Origin: Muribaculaceae bacterium
Lineage (GTDB): Bacteria > Bacteroidota > Bacteroidia > Bacteroidales > Muribaculaceae
DNA length: 64,000 nt
Reading direction: 5' to 3'
Assembly: GCA_022509185.1 (NCBI GenBank)
Contig: JAFLTS010000011.1
Location: forward strand, 1-64,000
Shown: positions 55,642 through 64,000 of the stretch, one piece after another
Numbering within the stretch: the stretch's first letter is position 1
Layout: each line of letters opens with the position of its first letter
Position numbers and translations under genes: made by a program
Notes under the pieces: model-generated
Told to the model about the DNA's origin: nothing
Databases searched by the model: none
What the model saw: only the letters and a program-made list of their open reading frames with translations

Positions 55642-57228
55642 ATGAAGAAATTTCTTGCTTTAGGGCTGATCTCTATTTGTAGTGCCATGACATTTGCTCA
55701 AGATTATGTTGAGCCTGTGGTAATTCCTGATGCAACAGCTCGAAAAATTTCTCAAGATGGGAAATGGGTTGGCTGTCATGGAACCTCAATCGTAATATAC
55801 AATGTAGAGACAAACAAAAGTGAAGTCTATGCAGAGTGTTCTTTAGGAAACGGAAATGCAATAGCATTAAGTGGATTGACTGTAGGTAGCCAGGAAGACT
55901 ATGCAGCTTTAATGAAAGAAGGGAAGTTGATTTTACCTGAAATTTTTGTAGAGGCAGAATTTGCAGGCTTTAATGGAATTACATCGGATGGGTCCCGACT
56001 TGTTGGTTTTGTAAAAAATCCCGTTTTAATTGGAGATGATGAAACAGATCCTTATGACGAGGGAATTATAGCATACGTGCCGGTTTATGCTGATATTGAC
56101 CCGGATGGAAATATAGAATCATATGAGGTATTACCCTATCCTGAAAAAGACTTTCTGGGAAACGTGCCTCAGGCTGTCAGAGGAATATGGATTTCAAATG
56201 ATGGGAAAACTATTCTGGCCAGTATGACCGATTCAAATGGAAGAATGGAAGATCCAATTGTATATACTCAATCAGAAAATGGAGATTGGGAATATACTAC
56301 ACCCACCAAAGAATTCTTTAATCCTGAAGGTATTGATATTCCGGAAAATCCTTGGAATAATTATCCTCCACAACCTAAGCTTACTGACTATATGAATGCC
56401 TTACAATACCAAGCATACATGAAAGCATGGGAGAATTATTTCTTAAACGGAGGTCCGGAAGTAGATCCTTTACAGTATATGAATGAAGACAAAGCCGAGG
56501 AATACATAAAGGCTTATGAGGAATATGAAAATTATTTCACCGAACATTTAGAGGAATTTAATGCTTACGAAAAAGCATATAGAGAACTCCTTCAAACATC
56601 TATATATTTTGGTGATACTGCAATGGACCCGGAAGGCTCTTTCTTTGCTACAAACGGTCATTACTATGATGAAGAAGGAACAAACGCACCTTCAAGAGTT
56701 TTGATTTCTAATATAGAGACCGGTGAAAATAAATTTATAGAGTCTAAATATTCAGGATTGAAGATTCATCAAATACTTTCTGATGGAACTATAATTGCTT
56801 ATACAGGTTTATTTACCTATGATGTCTTGAAAGGCTATATTTTACTTCCGGGAGAATCAGAATTTCAACCTTTCTCCAATTACCTCGCAACAGTTAATCC
56901 TAAGTATGCGGAATGGTTGGAAGATATGTTCCCCTATGGAGAAGGGATTATTAATGCCAGTGAAAATATGGCAGTTATAGCTGGCGGACTCGACATTTTA
57001 GCAGTAGAAGATACACGTCTCTTCCCTGAATCAACTATTATAACTTATATCCTTCCTGATGTTAATGGCTTAGCTGGAGTAGAGGCTATAGAAGAGTCTC
57101 CTGTAGACGGAGTTTATAAAGTATATAATCTGATGGGTGTCAAAGTTCTTGAAACAAAAGATAAATCAGAAATCAAAAATATAGGGAAAGGTATTTATAT
57201 TGTAAATGGTAAGAAAATAGCCCTGTAA
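55642..57228 (+). CDS. Secreted hypothetical protein with type IX-like tail
   Basis: 528 residues. Signal peptide (ends near TFAQD), a repeated beta-strand pattern suggesting a propeller (KISQDGKWVGCHG, ISNDGKTILASM, SDGTIIAY), an acidic helical insert (residues about 250-300), and a tail YNLMGVKVLETKD...KGIYIVNGKKIAL. Function unknown; probably surface-exposed via the type IX system. Confidence 0.75.
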   Translation: MKKFLALGLISICSAMTFAQDYVEPVVIPDATARKISQDGKWVGCHGTSIVIYNVETNKSEVYAECSLGNGNAIALSGLTVGSQEDYAALMKEGKLILPEIFVEAEFAGFNGITSDGSRLVGFVKNPVLIGDDETDPYDEGIIAYVPVYADIDPDGNIESYEVLPYPEKDFLGNVPQAVRGIWISNDGKTILASMTDSNGRMEDPIVYTQSENGDWEYTTPTKEFFNPEGIDIPENPWNNYPPQPKLTDYMNALQYQAYMKAWENYFLNGGPEVDPLQYMNEDKAEEYIKAYEEYENYFTEHLEEFNAYEKAYRELLQTSIYFGDTAMDPEGSFFATNGHYYDEEGTNAPSRVLISNIETGENKFIESKYSGLKIHQILSDGTIIAYTGLFTYDVLKGYILLPGESEFQPFSNYLATVNPKYAEWLEDMFPYGEGIINASENMAVIAGGLDILAVEDTRLFPESTIITYILPDVNGLAGVEAIEESPVDGVYKVYNLMGVKVLETKDKSEIKNIGKGIYIVNGKKIAL

Positions 57229-57247
57229 ATAAAAATAACAAAAAATT

Positions 57248-57278
57248 CAGGAGTAGCGGCGTTCTGTCGCTACTCCTG
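57248..57278 (+). terminator. Terminator between convergent genes
   Basis: CAGGAGTAGCG and CGCTACTCCTG form an 11-bp stem around GCGTTCTGT, followed by TTTATTT on the + strand. It ends the gene at 55642-57228. Confidence 0.8.
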
Positions 57279-57348
57279 TTTATTTAACTTATATGAGTTG
57301 GCTTATTAGAGGGGAAATAAACCTATCTAATTTTATAAATTAAGTTTT

Positions 57349-57597
57349 TTATTTAATAATAATTTCAACCGATTTTTTATTTCCCAAATTATCAAATACA
57401 CTGAGTTTGTGATAACCTGATGAAGGAAGTAATTTGATTTGATGAATATCAGAGGTCATTCCTATAAAACTATTATCCATATGCCAGAATAATTCAGCTC
57501 TGGGGTTGTTATAAGCCACCTGACAAATTATCTCAGAAGTCTCTCCATCTGATTTCTTTGGTAAGTAAATCACAGCTCCATCAGAAGGATAATAAAA
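57349..57597 (-). pseudogene. Detached C-terminal domain of pbpC (frameshift fragment)
   Basis: From about 57597 down, the frame one base off continues YYPSDGAVIYLPKKS...AELFWHMDNSFIG...FDNLGNKKSVEIIIK, the BiPBP_C (PF06832) end of penicillin-binding protein 1C. In pbpC the reading frame shifts near AATTTTATTATCC; one added T would restore it. So the domain is separated from its enzyme. Confidence 0.75.
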
Positions 57598-59561
57598 TTA
57601 ATACCATAGGCACTTTCCTGTAGATCCTCAGGTGGTTCTATATAATCCACTTGATTTTGTTTGTAATAGTATTTAGGAACTGGAGGTAAAATAAAATAAG
57701 AAATCATCTCAGACGGTTCCGATGCATTTCTGACTCTTCTTAAACCATCAAGAGATATAGGTAATTTCTTACAATATGGACAGTTTTTACTTTTAATTGC
57801 TTGTGAAGGTACTATCTGCATTTTTGTTTCATTGCAATCTTTCCCGGCCAAATGACCTGAATACCTACAAACGTTCATTTCGCTACCTCCAGGTTTTTCA
57901 AACCATCCGGAATTTGGAAGTAGATTGAATATGTCAAACATTACTGGCCCTGCAGTTCTTGCACCTGTCAACTCGGCCACCCCACTCCCATCGGAATTTC
58001 CAACCCATACTCCCACAACATATTTTGGAGTTATACCGATTGCCCAACCGTCTCTTGCACCATAACTAGTCCCTGTCTTCCAGGCAATGTTCTGTAGTGA
58101 ACTAACACGAGAATAATCGAGTTGGTCAGGTCTGTTAACCTCTCTCATGGCCTCAAACATGGAATAAATGGCTATCCTGTCATTCAAAGGGAAATCGGGG
58201 TTAAAACGAGCGAGATTACTGTAACAATTGACTATATCTATCAAAGACACTTCTGCACCGCCCAAAATCAATGACAGCCCATACTGATCTGCATTTCGTG
58301 TCAACGTTGACAGGCCACATTTCTGAAGTAAAGAAGCGAATCGGGAAACTCCAAATTCTTTCAATAACCAGACATAGGGTATATTTAGAGAAAGTGCCAA
58401 TGCATTTTTAGCATCAACGACTCCTGAATATTGACCATCGAAATTTTTTGGTGAAAATCCTCCGAAATCAGTAGGGAAATCAGGGAGAACAGTATTTGGT
58501 AAAATAATTCCTTCTTGTAAGGAAGCACAATACAGCAATGGTTTGAGAATACTGCCTGATGAACGTGGTGACCTTGCAATATCAACCCATTTACCGGATC
58601 TTTCTGAATCCATATCGGCATTCCCGCAATATACAATGATATTCCCGGTTTGAACATCTGAAATCAAAACTGACAGGTCGTTAATGCCACTCAAAGAAAG
58701 TTCATTTCGCCAATATTTGGCAATCGCTTCCACTCTTCTTTGAAGTGAAAAATCTATTTGTGTCTCACATTTGTTTCCGTGTGATATTTTGTTAAAATAT
58801 TCTACCAAATGAGGAGCGATTTGTGGCATCGAATAAGGTTGGCCAATCAAAGGTTCTTCTATAGACAATTCGTATTCATCTTCATCCAATTCTCCTTTCT
58901 CATATAGACGTTTCAACAATCTGTTTCTTTTTTTCAAAAGCTTATCACGATTTTTGGAAAGATGAACGGAGGAAGGGGCATTCTGCATCACCGCCAATGT
59001 ACAAGCTTCAGCCCATGATATCTCATTACCGTCGTTTCCAAGATATTTCCACAATGCAGCATCAAGTCCAACAACATTACCTCCGAACGTTGCATGTGAC
59101 ATATACATTCTTAATATTTCTTCCTTGGAATAAGTCAGCTCCATTCGGGTAGCCATAAACATTTCAATCATTTTCTCAATGATATTTCGTTTACCTCTTC
59201 TATGCAGCCTTATGGTCTGCATCGTTATAGTGCTCCCTCCGCTTACTACTCTTCCTGTGGAAATATTTTGCAATAATGCTCTCCCCAGTCCCCTTATACT
59301 AATACCGAAATGAGAATAAAATCCACGATCCTCATATTCTATCAAAGCCTTTTCAAATTTTTCAGGTATGGAATTACAAGGAGGAAAACGCCATTGTCCG
59401 TCATCCGCAATTCTTGCTCCCAATAATTCTCCGGTCTTTGCATTAACCACCGTGGAATAAGAGATGTCTTTGAAAAGATCTGACGGCAAACAAAATAACC
59501 ATAGCAGAAGAACAATTCCTCCTATTATGGCAATTGCTATTTTCACTCTTTTTATTTGCAT
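57570..59561 (-). CDS. pbpC: Penicillin-binding protein 1C (C-terminally truncated)
   Basis: 663 residues. Transglycosylase domain with Glu77 (YEDRGFYSHFG) and SGGSTITMQ; transpeptidase with Ser337-x-x-Lys340 (SGSILK), SLN (391-393) and KTGT (495-498). After YGINF the frame departs and ends at LLMEL, losing the final beta domain (57349-57597). Glycan polymerase of the inner membrane. It overlaps the macroglobulin gene by one base; this pairing is known. Confidence 0.88.
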   Translation of the reverse strand: MQIKRVKIAIAIIGGIVLLLWLFCLPSDLFKDISYSTVVNAKTGELLGARIADDGQWRFPPCNSIPEKFEKALIEYEDRGFYSHFGISIRGLGRALLQNISTGRVVSGGSTITMQTIRLHRRGKRNIIEKMIEMFMATRMELTYSKEEILRMYMSHATFGGNVVGLDAALWKYLGNDGNEISWAEACTLAVMQNAPSSVHLSKNRDKLLKKRNRLLKRLYEKGELDEDEYELSIEEPLIGQPYSMPQIAPHLVEYFNKISHGNKCETQIDFSLQRRVEAIAKYWRNELSLSGINDLSVLISDVQTGNIIVYCGNADMDSERSGKWVDIARSPRSSGSILKPLLYCASLQEGIILPNTVLPDFPTDFGGFSPKNFDGQYSGVVDAKNALALSLNIPYVWLLKEFGVSRFASLLQKCGLSTLTRNADQYGLSLILGGAEVSLIDIVNCYSNLARFNPDFPLNDRIAIYSMFEAMREVNRPDQLDYSRVSSLQNIAWKTGTSYGARDGWAIGITPKYVVGVWVGNSDGSGVAELTGARTAGPVMFDIFNLLPNSGWFEKPGGSEMNVCRYSGHLAGKDCNETKMQIVPSQAIKSKNCPYCKKLPISLDGLRRVRNASEPSEMISYFILPPVPKYYYKQNQVDYIEPPEDLQESAYGINFIILLMEL

Positions 59562-62500
59562 TATATTGAAACAGAAACTCTTTTATTTGAAGTTATGGCT
59601 CTACAATTCGGATTATACATATCCTCACAAATAGTTGAGGGTAACATATAATTTCCTTGATAAGCGGCCCTTAATTTCACATCAAATGTTTTGGATGAAC
59701 CTCCTTTTATCGCAAAATAAAAATTTGATGAATTGTCTCTGATATCTATATAATCATCATATGCATCTGAATATCCATACAGACGTTCATTCCAGATCTC
59801 CCAACCCGAAGGTATAGCATAAGTCAAAGCCATATTTTGAACATCGTCTCCAAGATTTGTTACCGTTATCCTTGCCTTGAATTCAGTGTCTTGCTTGAGA
59901 GTGGTAATGGAAATCGGCTTACCTTCCAAGTCAACATAACTTATATTCATCTTTAATCCTTTGGCATTTGCTTTTACAATCTGGGTAGCATCAGGAATGT
60001 ATGAGTTAACAAGAGAAACCTCCAAAGTTCCTTTACCATTGTTTTCTATTTTTACTTTCCCTGATTTTGAATCCAGGTTAAATTCTTTCAATGTTTTGAA
60101 ATCTGCAATTCTCAAAGGAGACTTCCCGGTTTCATATAATACTGCACAAGGTGAATCTTTTCCCATCACTTTACTTAGCTCATTCATAGCAATAGTTGCG
60201 AAAGCAATATCCTGGGTTACATAATTATTCCCTGTACAATTAGAAGCTACTTTCCTCGCTATAGGCAAAGCCTTGTCTGTCATCCTACAAAGTGTGTAAG
60301 CTTCCAATTTTATTGCCATATCACGGGTTGGTGAATAGAACCAGTCACAAGATTTTATTTCCTCAGATCTCTCTGCCCTTTCTATAAGTTTTTCTGCAAC
60401 ATCCTTTCTTCCTGTCTCTGCGTATGCAGATGCAAGGCAATAAGCTGCTGTTCGTGACAGTTTCTTTGACTCCTTCAGCCTGTTCATAGCTGCTGTTACA
60501 GGAGAATTAGCGTATGTCAACGAATAAAGTCTGAAAGCCTGAATCAAATCTGTGTCGGAAGAATATCTGTAATTTCTCGAAGAATTTTCCTGATATTTTT
60601 TCCACTTTTCAAAACAAGACTTGTCAATCCTGAATCCCTGTCTGTCTGCCTCTGTCAATACAATCCCTGCCATTGTTGTAACCCAATTGTTAACATCTCC
60701 GTATCCTGGCCAATATACAAAACCTCCATTTTCAGTTTGTCTTGTTTGTATTGCCTTAATAATTCTCGGCAATTCTTTTTCACATTGTTGCCTTTGAGTT
60801 TCATTAAGGAATTCTCTACCGAATAACATGAATATTGCCTTCGAGGATAATTGCTCTGTACAAAGATGGGGATAGGATTCCATGAATATATTGATTGCTG
60901 AGAAATTCAAAGTCGGCATCGTCGCTAACTGTAATGAAACTATACCGTTAGAATTAGGATGCCAGAATAATTCTTCTGATTTACCGGCAAACAAAACTTT
61001 TTCTTGAGTATCTATAACTCTTGGCATAAGATGGGAAACTGCAATGAAAGTTGTGTCACTAATTTCGTGACCATTTCCTATTGCTTTGACAATTATTCTT
61101 GCTTTACCTTCTTTAGATTTATCGCATATCAGTTTGAAGTTAACCAACTGCTCACCGGTTTCTTTGAAGTTTATATTCTGACTGCTTTTACCCGATACTT
61201 TTACGGGCCCTTCAGTCTGAATATTTAAAGTAACATTTCTCATATCCTTATCCATTGCGAATACATTTACAGGCATCACGACTGTATCGCAATTTGCCAA
61301 TGTCCTCGGCAATGACGATAAAAGCATCAACGGAGACGTCACCTTAACTGTCTTGTCAGAATTCCCGTAACTCCCCTCGTGTCCGGCTATAACCATCACC
61401 CTGACTGACCCAACATAATTTGGAAGTGTGATTTTATGTATCTTGACTCCTGCCATATTTGTGAAAGGGCCCAAGAACATCACGGCAGGATTGAATCTTT
61501 TCTCCTTACCGGCTGCCCTTCTTAAGGCTGCATCACCTCCAACGCTTAATATTGACCTGAAATTGCTCACGAAAGCCCCTATCACATCGTCAAACATATC
61601 AAAGGTCTTCACTCCCAATGCTTCCCTTTGATTGAAAGCCACACATGGTCTCGGTGTCTTGAAATTGGTAATATCAAGCAAGCCTTCATCCACAATAGCC
61701 AATGTATAGGTCATAGGTTTATTGTCTTTTTCCTTTATCTTCACTGTGAATTGTTCTTGTGGGTGCAGTTCTTCAGGCATCTCAATAACTGGGTGTAGAA
61801 TTGAATTTGGATCAACTACGGTTAGGGGTTCCACTCCGAATAATCTTATCGGTGTGTCAAAATCCGTTTCCTTATGTGGACGCAGCATTGTGGCTGTAAT
61901 ATAGAAATTAGGAGCCATCGATTTCTCTATCTTCAAAGGATATTTGGTCTCATTCTTTCCGGAAAGAGATACCCATAGTTTCTTGATAACCTTAGACCCA
62001 TTCTCAATTGAAAGAAGCACTCTCCCTCCTTCACATTTCGGAAGATAAACATTAGCTGTCTCTCCAACATTATATTGTTTTTTATCACAGGTGAATGTAA
62101 GTTCAGTACTACCCGAAGCATTCCCTTTTTCACTTCTTCCCCTCCACTCAGGCCAATCAACCATAAATACTCCTCCGGTGGCATGTCCTCCCTTGGGATC
62201 CCTTACTATAACAAGATATTTGCCCCAATCCGGATATTCTACCTTAAAAGGAACAGATGCATACCCGTTGTTGGCAGTGATTAATCCTTTAGAAATAACA
62301 TCTGCTGACGTGCTCTGAACGTATCGGTTGAGATCCTTGGCATTCCCTTCATACCACCAGTTCCAATCCAGTTTGTAAATTTTGTATTCAAGTTCCCTTG
62401 TCTTCATCCTTGCCCCAACTTGATTTACCACCATTACCGGGAAATGAATATCTTTGTCAGTTTCATAGTTTTTATTTTTCAAAGCGATGCCGACATAAAC

Positions 62501-64000
62501 TCCAAAAGGAGAAAACGGCACCGTCTTGCTTACGATACTGGCATCACCACCGGGTTCTGTAACCTTAGCTGTTATATTAGCAATCAACATTCCGGGAGAA
62601 TTGAAATCAGTACCTATTGTGCACAATTTGTTTAAAGAACCGATGCTGTCGGTCTTGCCGGATACTAACTGTGTTTTGGATTCAGTATAAGTTACAAGCG
62701 GATTCTTGAATGTATAATTCTTATATTTTTCAAAAGGGTTAGGATTGGTATAAAGAGTCATTTCCATAGAGGCATTCATGTTCTTTGCAACAGGTCCTGT
62801 AAGCCAATTTGACTCTAATCCAATCCATTCTGATTTGTTAGCATTGATTACATCAGGAGTCTTTATATTTATCTTAAGTCTGTTGGGCTTAATTGTCTCT
62901 ATACGTACTGGATGATGGAATGTCTGATTGCCTACCTTGAAATCAGCCTCCCAAATACCGGTCGGCACGTTTTCATCAGTAGAGATTGTAAAAGCATAAA
63001 AGCCATCAACTCCCGTAGTCAAAGTCTGTCTGTCATAAAGTTGATCTTCGGGATTGTAAAGTTCCAAAACAACCGGATGGTTTGCCGGTAGTTTCTTATC
63101 CTTATCCTCTATGATCAAAGTAATATGTATATCGTCACCGGGTCTCCAGACACCTCTTTCTCCATATGTGAATCCTTTGATACCTTCAGATGTTTTTTTA
63201 CCCGATACATCGAAATTACTTGTAGATAGTTCATATCCTGACTTTACCTTTAGATATGTGGTGCTGTAACCATCCGATGCTGTAACCATGAAAGGTTTGT
63301 TGTCGGTCTTAAAATCTACAAATCCGGTTTCATTCGTAAATCCGGAACCTATTTTTTGCAATTGATAATTATAGGCTGTAACTTTTATCCCTGATTTTGG
63401 TAAAGCTGTAACAAGATCTGTAACAATTGCTCTTATTTCGTTTTCTTCAGCTTTCTTTACTATCAGTCCAAGGTTCGAGGCTACAAGATTTACTTCCGGC
63501 ATCCTTCCATCCCAATCTATCATATAATAAGAATCTTTAGTTGGGTCGTCCGACTCATTCCAGTTATACTCACCGGATTTATAATCAGGCGTATCCCTGT
63601 AAATCCAAGTTTCTGCCTTATCCCATATCTTGTTGTCATCTTGTGTTATACCGTTTACCTCCGTGAAATTTTCAGGTTCACTTTTATCATAAAGAGAAAA
63701 AGCTTTCCTGAATGTGAGTCTGATATTATAAACTGCACCCCTTTCCTGTGTAAAAAGATTTTTAAGGTCTATAGCAAAATCATTCCATTGATGAAGGTTC
63801 AAAGACTTGTCTTTATCGAGTCTGACTGTCTTATGGTAAATCAATCTTCCGTATCTTCTTAAAGTTCCCGTATATTCCAATTCATTCTCCTGCAGAAATG
63901 ACAATACATTTGTAGGAAATAGTTTAACTACTTCTACATCAACAGCAGCCAAATTGACAGCTCTGAAAGGTAGTTTAAGGTTTCGGTTATCTGGCAGTAT
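59561..64000 (-). CDS. Bacterial alpha-2-macroglobulin (partial at window edge)
   Basis: 1479 codons visible; the frame stays open to the right edge, so the start is outside. MG-type domains, the thioester motif CTEQ (coded at 60851-60862; SYPHLCTEQLSSK), then an alpha-helical toroid (QTRQTENGGFVYWPGYGDVNNW) and a C-terminal MG10-like domain. These periplasmic lipoproteins trap attacking proteases and accompany PBP1C, which may repair cell wall. Here its pbpC partner is truncated. Confidence 0.9.
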   Translation of the reverse strand: MLPDNRNLKLPFRAVNLAAVDVEVVKLFPTNVLSFLQENELEYTGTLRRYGRLIYHKTVRLDKDKSLNLHQWNDFAIDLKNLFTQERGAVYNIRLTFRKAFSLYDKSEPENFTEVNGITQDDNKIWDKAETWIYRDTPDYKSGEYNWNESDDPTKDSYYMIDWDGRMPEVNLVASNLGLIVKKAEENEIRAIVTDLVTALPKSGIKVTAYNYQLQKIGSGFTNETGFVDFKTDNKPFMVTASDGYSTTYLKVKSGYELSTSNFDVSGKKTSEGIKGFTYGERGVWRPGDDIHITLIIEDKDKKLPANHPVVLELYNPEDQLYDRQTLTTGVDGFYAFTISTDENVPTGIWEADFKVGNQTFHHPVRIETIKPNRLKINIKTPDVINANKSEWIGLESNWLTGPVAKNMNASMEMTLYTNPNPFEKYKNYTFKNPLVTYTESKTQLVSGKTDSIGSLNKLCTIGTDFNSPGMLIANITAKVTEPGGDASIVSKTVPFSPFGVYVGIALKNKNYETDKDIHFPVMVVNQVGARMKTRELEYKIYKLDWNWWYEGNAKDLNRYVQSTSADVISKGLITANNGYASVPFKVEYPDWGKYLVIVRDPKGGHATGGVFMVDWPEWRGRSEKGNASGSTELTFTCDKKQYNVGETANVYLPKCEGGRVLLSIENGSKVIKKLWVSLSGKNETKYPLKIEKSMAPNFYITATMLRPHKETDFDTPIRLFGVEPLTVVDPNSILHPVIEMPEELHPQEQFTVKIKEKDNKPMTYTLAIVDEGLLDITNFKTPRPCVAFNQREALGVKTFDMFDDVIGAFVSNFRSILSVGGDAALRRAAGKEKRFNPAVMFLGPFTNMAGVKIHKITLPNYVGSVRVMVIAGHEGSYGNSDKTVKVTSPLMLLSSLPRTLANCDTVVMPVNVFAMDKDMRNVTLNIQTEGPVKVSGKSSQNINFKETGEQLVNFKLICDKSKEGKARIIVKAIGNGHEISDTTFIAVSHLMPRVIDTQEKVLFAGKSEELFWHPNSNGIVSLQLATMPTLNFSAINIFMESYPHLCTEQLSSKAIFMLFGREFLNETQRQQCEKELPRIIKAIQTRQTENGGFVYWPGYGDVNNWVTTMAGIVLTEADRQGFRIDKSCFEKWKKYQENSSRNYRYSSDTDLIQAFRLYSLTYANSPVTAAMNRLKESKKLSRTAAYCLASAYAETGRKDVAEKLIERAERSEEIKSCDWFYSPTRDMAIKLEAYTLCRMTDKALPIARKVASNCTGNNYVTQDIAFATIAMNELSKVMGKDSPCAVLYETGKSPLRIADFKTLKEFNLDSKSGKVKIENNGKGTLEVSLVNSYIPDATQIVKANAKGLKMNISYVDLEGKPISITTLKQDTEFKARITVTNLGDDVQNMALTYAIPSGWEIWNERLYGYSDAYDDYIDIRDNSSNFYFAIKGGSSKTFDVKLRAAYQGNYMLPSTICEDMYNPNCRAITSNKRVSVSI

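Noticed and set aside
57570-57600. Programmed -1 frameshift in pbpC
   Set aside because: The site is a T-run without a standard slippery heptamer in the right phase or an evident downstream stimulatory structure; a mutation or sequence error is simpler.
59961-63862. Several + strand frames opposite the macroglobulin gene
   Set aside because: They are shadows of a long minus-strand gene with clear family motifs.

Overview
The window looks like chromosomal DNA of an anaerobic Bacteroidota member, order Bacteroidales. The base composition is AT-rich. Promoter-like sites fit the Bacteroides consensus (TTTG, about 20 bp, TAnnTTTG). There are TonB-dependent receptors, LytS/LytTR regulators and three secreted proteins with a type IX-like C-terminal tail. 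Paired PBP1C and alpha-2-macroglobulin genes and a fused BioG-BioC protein also fit. The family is not certain; Muribaculaceae- or Barnesiella-like bacteria would fit the C-terminal tails.

1-10 kb: tandem aldo/keto reductases facing an AraC regulator, a nitroreductase and ferritin-like pair, a PAP2 phosphatase with a DgkA-type kinase, a PoxB-like TPP enzyme, a DUF362 protein, and an SO_0444-type metal permease with a cysteine-rich ArsR regulator. 10-12.3 kb: the most unusual locus. It is a small RiPP-like cluster of an HxlR regulator, a peptide with six SSCGN/S repeats, a radical SAM/SPASM enzyme and a nitroreductase. 12.4-20.6 kb: small redox and stress genes (AlaX-like, NimA-like, NTF2-like, flavin reductases, flavodoxin-like, hydrolase, radical SAM) with HxlR and AraC regulators. 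20.7-25 kb: a LytS/LytTR two-component pair and a large outer-membrane beta-barrel protein.

25.2-31.7 kb: an arsenic operon read right to left, arsR-arsF-arsG-arsE-arsD-arsA-CDF transporter-acr3-thioredoxin. It combines inorganic arsenite efflux (ArsDA, Acr3) with the organoarsenical ArsEFG set and has no recognisable arsC. 31.8-43.9 kb: mixed metabolic and hypothetical genes, a nonsense-mutated alpha/beta hydrolase, a second DUF362 protein (a lipoprotein) and another nitroreductase. A diverged repeat of about 130 bp occurs inside the ars operon and again at the start of a membrane-protein gene near 39.8 kb.

44.3-48.8 kb: biotin operon bioA-bioF-bioGC-bioD, without bioB. 49-57 kb: a CotH-type secreted protein, a methyltransferase pair, a TonB receptor next to a NupG-type nucleoside transporter, and a secreted protein with the type IX-like tail. 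57.3-64 kb: pbpC, with its C-terminal domain split off by a one-base frameshift, next to a large alpha-2-macroglobulin gene that runs off the right edge. The left edge cuts an aldo/keto reductase.
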